NCBI RefSeq assembly: GCF_050434145.1
Contig: NZ_JBNPVX010000002.1
Location: 1-64,000 of the forward strand
Direction: 5' to 3'
Length of the DNA stretch: 64,000 nt
Source: JAISST01 sp050434145
Lineage (GTDB): Bacteria > Fusobacteriota > Fusobacteriia > Fusobacteriales > Fusobacteriaceae
Part shown: positions 59,152 through 64,000 of the stretch, piece by piece
How positions within the stretch are numbered: position 1 is the stretch's first letter
Layout: each line of letters opens with the position of its first letter
The notes under the pieces: model-generated
Told to the model about the DNA's origin: nothing
Database searches by the model: none
The model's input: the letters and a program-made list of their open reading frames with translations, nothing else
Translations under genes and position numbers: made by a program

Positions 59152-59547
59152 TTACCAAACAAATGCTAGTACTTCTCCACCTACATTTTCTTGTCTTGCT
59201 ACTTTGTCAGTAACAATTCCTTTAGATGTAGAAACTATAGCAATCCCCAGTCCAGACAACACTCTTGGCATATCCTCAACTGATGAATAAACTCTTCTTC
59301 CTGGTTTAGAAATTCTTTTTATTCCTTTTATAATTCTTTCTTTACCATCATATTTTAAATATACTCTTATATTTTTCTTTATCCCATCAACTACAACTTT
59401 ATAATTTGTAATATAACCCTGTTCTTTGAGTATATCCGCTATTTTTTCTTTTAAAGTTGAATGAGGAATGTCTACTTTTTCATGCATTACTGCATTAGCA
59501 TTTCTAATTCTTGTTAACATATCTGCAATTGGATCTGTTAAATACAT
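59152..59547 (-). CDS. rpsH: 30S ribosomal protein S8
   Basis: S8 binds 16S rRNA helix 21 and, in E. coli, represses the spc operon. The 131-residue product starts MYLTDPIADMLTRIRNANAV and has the SKPGRRVYS and GLGIAIVSTSKG motifs. AAGGAGG precedes it. I did not find an S8-binding-like helix with certainty in the rplE leader. Confidence 0.96.
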   Translation of the reverse strand: MYLTDPIADMLTRIRNANAVMHEKVDIPHSTLKEKIADILKEQGYITNYKVVVDGIKKNIRVYLKYDGKERIIKGIKRISKPGRRVYSSVEDMPRVLSGLGIAIVSTSKGIVTDKVARQENVGGEVLAFVW

Positions 59548-59571
59548 TAATTATCCTCCTTACTTTGAAAA

Positions 59572-59859
59572 TTACCAAGACGATTTTTTTACACCTGGTA
59601 TAAGTCCTGCTCCAGCTAATTGTCTAAATTTTACTCTTGAAATTCCGAATTCTCTCATATAACCTCTTGGTCTTCCATCTATAGCACATCTATTTCTTTT
59701 TCTTACTGGAGATGAATTCTTAGGCAATTTATTTAATTCGTACATAGCTTCAATATCTCCAAGAAGAATTCTTTTCTTCAGAGCAATTCTTTTTTCAGCA
59801 TATTTATCACATAATTTTTCTCTTTTTGTGTCTCTAGCAATCATTGATTTTTTTGCCAT
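59572..59859 (-). CDS. rpsN: 30S ribosomal protein S14
   Basis: S14 helps bind tRNA and assemble the 30S head. The 95-residue product is the longer, zinc-free type: MAKKSMIARDTKREKLCDKYAEKR, with a single cysteine pair region (CDKY, RNRCAIDGRPRGYMREFG) but no CxxC zinc motifs. It lies between rplE and rpsH. Confidence 0.95.
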   Translation of the reverse strand: MAKKSMIARDTKREKLCDKYAEKRIALKKRILLGDIEAMYELNKLPKNSSPVRKRNRCAIDGRPRGYMREFGISRVKFRQLAGAGLIPGVKKSSW

Positions 59860-59885
59860 TAATAACTTAACCTCCTTACATCAAT

Positions 59886-60437
59886 CTATTTTTGGAATGG
59901 CATTCCAAATGCTGAAAGTAATGCCTTACCTTCTTCATCATTTTTTGCAGATGAAACTATTGTAATTGACATCCCTAACAACTTATCTACCTTATCAAAA
60001 TCAATTTCTGGAAATACCAGCTGATCTCTCAATCCTAATGAATAATTTCCTCTTCCATCAAAAGAATTTGCTGGAACACCCTCAAAGTCTCTTACTCTCG
60101 GAAGAACTATGCTTACCATTCTATCCAGAAATTCATACATTCTTTCACTTCTTAAAGTTACTTTTGCTCCTATTGGCATTCCTTCTCTTAATTTAAATCC
60201 TGCCTCAGATTTTTTTGCTTTTCTTACTATTGGCTTCTGTCCAGTAATTATTGTCAAATCATTCATAGCTGCATCTATTAGTTTTGAGTTTTGTGTAGCT
60301 TCTCCAACTCCCATATTTACAACTATTTTTTCTAACTTTGGACATTCCATTATATTTTTTATTCCTAACTCTTTCATAAGATTAGGAACAATTATTTCTT
60401 CATATAACTTATGATATCTAGAAATATCTTTGGCCAC
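59886..60437 (-). CDS. rplE: 50S ribosomal protein L5
   Basis: L5 contacts 5S rRNA and the P-site tRNA. The 183-residue product has the conserved KLEKIVVNMGVGEATQNSK and GLRDQLVFPEIDFDKV segments. AGGAGG is seen upstream. It follows rplX by 16 bases. Confidence 0.96.
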   Translation of the reverse strand: MAKDISRYHKLYEEIIVPNLMKELGIKNIMECPKLEKIVVNMGVGEATQNSKLIDAAMNDLTIITGQKPIVRKAKKSEAGFKLREGMPIGAKVTLRSERMYEFLDRMVSIVLPRVRDFEGVPANSFDGRGNYSLGLRDQLVFPEIDFDKVDKLLGMSITIVSSAKNDEEGKALLSAFGMPFQK

Positions 60438-60453
60438 TTATGTTTCCTCCTTC

Positions 60454-60822
60454 TTACAATATTTCTTCACTTTTTTTAGAAAATCTTACTTTTTTCCCAT
60501 TAACAATTTTATGACCAATTCTAGTAGGTTTTTTTGCTATTTCATCATAAAGCATTACCTTACATGAATAGATCGGAGCTTCTCTTTCAAGAATTCTTCC
60601 CTGTTCTCCTGCACTATTAGGTCTTACATGTTTTTTGATTATGTTAACTCCCTCTACAATAATTTTACCTTTTTTAGGAAATACCATCAATACCTTTCCT
60701 ACTTTACCTTTATCTCCAGGTTTTACTGCTTCATCTTTGGATCTTCCAGAAATTATCATTACAGTATCTCCTTTTTTTACATGTAGAGATTTAGGTACAA
60801 ATTTTATTTTAGGCTTAGCCAT
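60454..60822 (-). CDS. rplX: 50S ribosomal protein L24
   Basis: L24 starts 50S assembly. The 122-residue product has an N-terminal KOW motif (KKGDTVMIISGRSKDEAVKPGDKGKVGKVL) and the GVNIIKKHVRPN segment. Its C-terminal VRFSKKSEEIL fits. It lies between rplN and rplE. Confidence 0.95.
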   Translation of the reverse strand: MAKPKIKFVPKSLHVKKGDTVMIISGRSKDEAVKPGDKGKVGKVLMVFPKKGKIIVEGVNIIKKHVRPNSAGEQGRILEREAPIYSCKVMLYDEIAKKPTRIGHKIVNGKKVRFSKKSEEIL

Positions 60823-60839
60823 TTTTTTACCCTCCTCTA

Positions 60840-61208
60840 TTAGATTACTTCTGGTGCAAGTGATAATATTTTCATGAAATTCTTAGCTCTTAATTCTCTT
60901 GCAACTGGTCCGAATATTCTAGTTGCTCTTGGTTCATTATTAGCATTAAGAATCACACCAGCATTATCATCAAATTTGATGTATGAACCATCATCTCTTC
61001 TTAATTCTTTTTTAGTTCTTACTATTACTGCTTTTACTACATCACCTTTTTTTACATTTCCACCAGGAATTGCTTCCTTAACTGTCGCTACAACTATATC
61101 ACTGATTTTTCCAAATCTTTTTTTAGAACCACCTAAAACTCTGATTACCATTATTTTTTTGGCTCCAGAATTATCAGCAACATTAAGGATACTTTGTTGT
61201 TGTACCAT
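60840..61208 (-). CDS. rplN: 50S ribosomal protein L14
   Basis: L14 lies at the subunit interface. The 122-residue product starts MVQQQSILNVADNSGAKKIMVIRVLGGS, the standard N-terminus, and has the IKFDDNAGVILNANNEPRATRIFGPVARELR block. AGGAGG is present. It follows rpsQ with a 42-base gap. Confidence 0.97.
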   Translation of the reverse strand: MVQQQSILNVADNSGAKKIMVIRVLGGSKKRFGKISDIVVATVKEAIPGGNVKKGDVVKAVIVRTKKELRRDDGSYIKFDDNAGVILNANNEPRATRIFGPVARELRAKNFMKILSLAPEVI

Positions 61209-61250
61209 TTGATCCTCCTTTCAATAATTGGAACAGAATAATAATTGAAA

Positions 61251-61502
61251 TTATTTAGCTTTTTCTAATATTTCAACTAATCTCCATGTTTTATCTTTAG
61301 ATAATGGTCTAGTTTCCATTATTCTTACTTTATCGCCTGCTTGCGCAACATTAGATTCATCATGAGCTTTAAATTTTGTTGTCTTTTTCATTCTTTTCTT
61401 ATATATTGGGTGTAAAGCCATAGTTTCTATTGCAACAACGATTGTTTTATCCATTTTGTTAGACACAACTACTCCATCTCTAACTTTTCTATCGTTTCTC
61501 AA
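61251..61502 (-). CDS. rpsQ: 30S ribosomal protein S17
   Basis: S17 is a primary 16S-binding protein. The 83-residue product starts MRNDRKVRDGVVVSNKMDKTIVVAIET and has the KFKAHDESNVAQAGDKVRIMETRPLSKDKTWRLVEI core. It lies between rpmC and rplN in the usual order. Confidence 0.96.
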   Translation of the reverse strand: MRNDRKVRDGVVVSNKMDKTIVVAIETMALHPIYKKRMKKTTKFKAHDESNVAQAGDKVRIMETRPLSKDKTWRLVEILEKAK

Positions 61503-61522
61503 CTTTTTAACCTCCCTAATAA

Positions 61523-61720
61523 TTATCTTTCACCTAAAATAGTATTTATTCTCGCTATTTCTCTTCTAACTTGTCTTATTTTAGCGGTATTTCCTACGAT
61601 AGCATCATTTTTCTTAGCTAATGAAAGTTGAAATTTTAAATTAAATAATTCTTCTTTTAATTCTTTACATTTTGCTGTTAAATCTTCAGTTCTTTTTTCT
61701 CTTATCTCTTTAGCTCTCAT
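61523..61720 (-). CDS. rpmC: 50S ribosomal protein L29
   Basis: L29 sits at the peptide exit tunnel and helps bind trigger factor and SRP. The 65-residue product (MRAKEIREKRTEDLTAKC...KIRQVRREIARINTILGER) matches the family's helical hairpin. Its start overlaps the rplP stop by one base, so they are coupled. Confidence 0.95.
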   Translation of the reverse strand: MRAKEIREKRTEDLTAKCKELKEELFNLKFQLSLAKKNDAIVGNTAKIRQVRREIARINTILGER

Positions 61721-62142
61721 TAGTTATCACCACCATTTTCTTTTTTTACAACCTTACAACTAATAGGAAGCTTCATTGTTGCTTTTCTCAAAGCTGCTAC
61801 TGCAAGCTCATCACTTACACCTGCTACTTCAAACAATATTCTACCAGGTTTTACAACACATACCCAACCTTCAACATTTCCTTTCCCTTTACCCATTCTA
61901 ACTCCAGCTGGTCTAGCTGTAATTGGTTTATCTGGGAATATTCTTATGAATACTTTTCCTTCTCTCTTGAAAGTTCTGTTTATGGCAACTCTGCATGCTT
62001 CAATTTGTTTATTACTTATCCAAGAAGGCTCAAGAGCTTGTAGTCCATAGTCACCAAAAGCAACAGTATCTCCTCTTTTTGCCTTACCTGTCATTCTTCC
62101 TCTGAACATTTTTCTATGTTTTGTTCTCTTTGGCATCAACAT
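61720..62142 (-). CDS. rplP: 50S ribosomal protein L16
   Basis: L16 helps form the A-site and the peptidyl-transferase region. The 140-residue product has KRTKHRKMFRGRMTGKAKRGD, ARPAGVRMGKGKGNVEGWVCVVKPGRILFEV and KLPISCKVV, all typical. It starts at ATG 62142 directly after rpsC; another ATG lies at 62136. The upstream GGAGG is inside rpsC. Confidence 0.95.
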   Translation of the reverse strand: MLMPKRTKHRKMFRGRMTGKAKRGDTVAFGDYGLQALEPSWISNKQIEACRVAINRTFKREGKVFIRIFPDKPITARPAGVRMGKGKGNVEGWVCVVKPGRILFEVAGVSDELAVAALRKATMKLPISCKVVKKENGGDN

Positions 62143-62143
62143 A

Positions 62144-62824
62144 CTAAGCTTCTTCCCCTCCTTCCATCAACTCTCCAGTTTCTACTTTTCTAGTTGGAAG
62201 AATTTCACCATTGAATACCCATACTTTTATTCCAAGAGCACCATATGTAGTATGTGCAGTAGCCACTGCATAATCTATATCAGCTCTCAATGTATGTAAA
62301 GGTACACTACCTTCCACTGTCCATTCAGCTCTGGCAATTTCTGCACCATTCAATCTTCCGCCAACCATTACTTTTATTCCTTTTGCACCAGATTTCATTG
62401 CTCTCATCATAGCTTGATTAACTGCTCTTTTGTATGCAACACGTTTTTCAATAGATGAAGCAATATTTTCTGCAACCAATAGTGCATCTTTGTTGAAATT
62501 TTTAACTTCATGAACTTTAACTATAACTTTTTTACCAGTTAATTTTTCTAGTTTAATTCTTAAGTTATCTATTTCTGCACCTTTTCTTCCAATGATAATC
62601 CCTGCTTTAGCTGTATATATTAATACAACTACACTAGAAGGAGATGTTCTTTCTATTTTTATTTTTGATATACCTGCATGGTAATAATCTTTTTTTACAC
62701 ATTCTCTGATTTTTACATCTTCATGAAAGAACTTTGCATATTCTTTCTTATCTGCATACCAGTTAGAATCCCAAGTTCTTGTTATACCAACTCTCAGTAC
62801 CCTAGGGTCTACTTTTTGTCCCAC
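62144..62824 (-). CDS. rpsC: 30S ribosomal protein S3
   Basis: S3 lies at the mRNA entry channel. The 226-residue product has an N-terminal MGQKVDPRVLRVGITR, a KH domain (IIIGRKGAEIDNLRIKLEKLTGKKV, about 65-90) and the C-terminal domain GVKVMVGGRLNGAEIAR-like. It follows rplV. The end GEILPTRKVETGELMEGGEEA is acidic but normal. Confidence 0.96.
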   Translation of the reverse strand: MGQKVDPRVLRVGITRTWDSNWYADKKEYAKFFHEDVKIRECVKKDYYHAGISKIKIERTSPSSVVVLIYTAKAGIIIGRKGAEIDNLRIKLEKLTGKKVIVKVHEVKNFNKDALLVAENIASSIEKRVAYKRAVNQAMMRAMKSGAKGIKVMVGGRLNGAEIARAEWTVEGSVPLHTLRADIDYAVATAHTTYGALGIKVWVFNGEILPTRKVETGELMEGGEEA

Positions 62825-62864
62825 AGTTTTTACCTCCTTAATCTACTACGTCTTAAGACTTTTA

Positions 62865-63281
62865 TTATTTAGCTTCTTCAAGAGTTATTTTCTCTTTAAC
62901 TTCTTCTTTTTTATCTTCTTTTTCTGCCAACATTACTCTTATATGGGCAGTTGGTTTTCTTATTATATCTGCTCTTCCCATAGCTCTAGGCATCATTCTT
63001 TTCAAAACTGGTCCATCACTTATCATTATTTCAGATACTATCAATTTATCTTCATTCATTCTCAAATTGTGAGTTACATTGCTCACAGCTGATTGCAAAG
63101 TTTTTTTGATAATATTTGCAGATTTTTTATTTGTGAATTCTAGTATATCAAAAGCTGTTCCAACTGATTTCCCTCTTATCAAATCAGCTACTAGTCTAGC
63201 TTTTCTAGGAGACATTCTTACATATCTAGTTATAGCCCCAGGAAATTTTCCCTTTTCTCTCTTCTCCTTATTTAGAGACAT
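62865..63281 (-). CDS. rplV: 50S ribosomal protein L22, with acidic C-terminal tail
   Basis: L22 extends a loop into the exit tunnel, where macrolide resistance changes arise. The 138-residue product has AITRYVRMSPRKARLVADLIRG, SNVTHNLRMNEDKLIVSE and MPRAMGRADIIRKPTAHI. A C-terminal tail of about 20 residues (EDKKEEVKEKITLEEAK) goes beyond the usual 110-115. AGGAGG precedes the ATG. It lies between rpsS and rpsC. Confidence 0.94.
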   Translation of the reverse strand: MSLNKEKREKGKFPGAITRYVRMSPRKARLVADLIRGKSVGTAFDILEFTNKKSANIIKKTLQSAVSNVTHNLRMNEDKLIVSEIMISDGPVLKRMMPRAMGRADIIRKPTAHIRVMLAEKEDKKEEVKEKITLEEAK

Positions 63282-63326
63282 TACTAAACCTCCTCATATC
63301 GATTAATATTTATAATTTCATTTTTA

Positions 63327-63602
63327 TTATTTTTTACCCTTACTTGAACCATGTCCTTTGTAAGTTCTAGTTGGTGCAAATTCACCTAATTTATGCCCTA
63401 CCATTTGTTCTGTTACATGTACAGGTATATGCTTTTTACCATTGTACACTCCAAAAGTTAATCCTATAAAATTAGGAAATATAGTTGATCTTCTTGACCA
63501 TGTCTTTATAACCGCTTTTATGTTTTGAGTTGCTACTGCATCCTCTACTTTTTTCATTAAATGATGGTCACAAAAAGGTCCTTTTCTTAATGATCTTGCC
63601 AT
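63327..63602 (-). CDS. rpsS: 30S ribosomal protein S19
   Basis: S19 binds the 16S head with S13. The 91-residue product starts MARSLRKGPFCDHHLMKKVE and has VYNGKKHIPVHVTEQMVGHKLGEFAPTR, both typical. AAGGAGG precedes it. It lies between rplB and rplV. Confidence 0.96.
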   Translation of the reverse strand: MARSLRKGPFCDHHLMKKVEDAVATQNIKAVIKTWSRRSTIFPNFIGLTFGVYNGKKHIPVHVTEQMVGHKLGEFAPTRTYKGHGSSKGKK

Positions 63603-63621
63603 TATATATTAGTCCTCCTTA

Positions 63622-64000
63622 TTATTTATCTTTTCTTCTTCTTACGATAAATTTATCAGTAGTTTTTCTTCTTCTAGTTTTTACACCAAGAGCTGGTTTC
63701 CCCCAAGGTGTCAAAGGCGATTTTCTTCCTACTGGCGCTCTTCCTTCTCCACCACCATGTGGGTGATCCACTGGATTCATTACAGATCCTCTTACATGTG
63801 GTCTTTTTCCCATATGTCTAGATCTTCCTGCTTTACCTATATGAACTAAATTATGTTCTGAATTACCAACTTCTCCTATTGTAGCCATACATTCACCATG
63901 TATTAATCTCAATTCTCCTGATGGTAATTCAACGTGGCAATATGTTCCTTCTTTGGCTACTAGTCTCGCAGCAGTTCCTGCAGATCTTACTAGCTGTCCT
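63622..64000 (-). CDS. rplB: 50S ribosomal protein L2 (3' part, cut by window edge)
   Basis: L2 is a core protein of the peptidyl-transferase region. Only the C-terminal 125 codons are in the window. The frame continues upstream past 63912 without a start (GQLVRSAGTAARLVAKEGTYCHV) and includes the essential RSAGTAA region and the HPHGGGEGRAP histidine loop. The C-terminus KTRRRKTTDKFIVRRRKDK is typical. Confidence 0.97.
   Translation of the reverse strand, partial: GQLVRSAGTAARLVAKEGTYCHVELPSGELRLIHGECMATIGEVGNSEHNLVHIGKAGRSRHMGKRPHVRGSVMNPVDHPHGGGEGRAPVGRKSPLTPWGKPALGVKTRRRKTTDKFIVRRRKDK

Noticed and set aside
1..64000. CRISPR array, tRNA or rRNA genes, prophage or integrative element
   Set aside because: I saw no regular repeat-spacer pattern, no cloverleaf with CCA besides tmRNA, and no integrase, portal or terminase genes.

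Overview
The window is a strongly A+T-rich bacterial chromosome segment. Gene content points to the Fusobacteriota, most likely Fusobacterium or a close relative. The evidence is two FadA-type small helical adhesin genes, an mglBAC galactose transporter, a diadenylate cyclase (disA) gene next to radA, TraX- and AEC-type membrane proteins, very low-GC codon use and frequent AGGAGG ribosome binding sites. I cannot fix the species from the sequence. No rRNA genes, tRNA genes, CRISPR arrays, prophage or intact insertion sequences are visible.

Layout. 1-3545 (minus): the str operon rpsL-rpsG-fusA-tuf, with tuf cut by the window edge and a perfect consensus promoter upstream of rpsL. 3730-4689 (plus): smpB and ssrA (tmRNA), the two parts of the trans-translation ribosome rescue system, side by side. 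4799-8398: an accessory stretch with a flavodoxin-like protein, a VOC/glyoxalase protein, an AEC transporter divergent from a LysR regulator, and a possible transposase relic. 8399-10199 (minus): an SPL-like radical SAM protein overlapping an unrecognised 271-residue gene. 10332-13993 (minus): mglB-mglA-mglC. 13994-14652: a long intergenic region with two tandem sigma-E-like promoters, each followed by a C-rich, hairpin-forming sequence; these are candidate stress sRNA genes. 14653-16376 (minus): an S24/LexA-like repressor and a TraX protein.

16801-26516 (plus): a long co-directional cluster, rpmF-plsX-fabH-fabD-acpP-fabF-rnc-radical SAM-coaD-radA-disA, combining fatty acid initiation and elongation, RNase III, CoA synthesis, DNA repair and c-di-AMP synthesis, with several intercistronic hairpins. 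26568-29886 (minus): two FadA-like genes sharing a 142-bp identical block around an acidic repeat-containing protein, then a thioesterase and a secreted repeat protein. 30180-35417 (minus): rny, a STAS/anti-sigma-kinase pair, a lipoprotein, miaA and obgE. 35679-48884: mostly minus-strand housekeeping genes (tsaC-like, prs with an unusual lysine-rich tail, glmU, J-domain and TPR proteins, gltX, prfB with its programmed +1 frameshift, acpS, tatD, hslO) plus a ComEA-like lipoprotein, a HemZ-like radical SAM protein and a PilT-like ATPase, which hint at type IV pili or DNA uptake.

49129-55402: small membrane proteins, a truncated SnoaL-like gene, an M32 carboxypeptidase, a nuclease lipoprotein preceded by a leader ORF, glyA and an L,D-transpeptidase. 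55581-64000 (minus): the S10/spc ribosomal protein cluster from rplB (cut by the edge) to secY, ending at a strong terminator straight after secY.

Most of the window is ordinary core genome. The points most worth following up are the tandem sRNA candidates beside mglB, the unknown gene overlapping the SPL-like enzyme, the FadA duplication with its inserted acidic protein, the short leader ORFs ahead of smpB and the nuclease, and the AEC/LysR shared operator-promoter.
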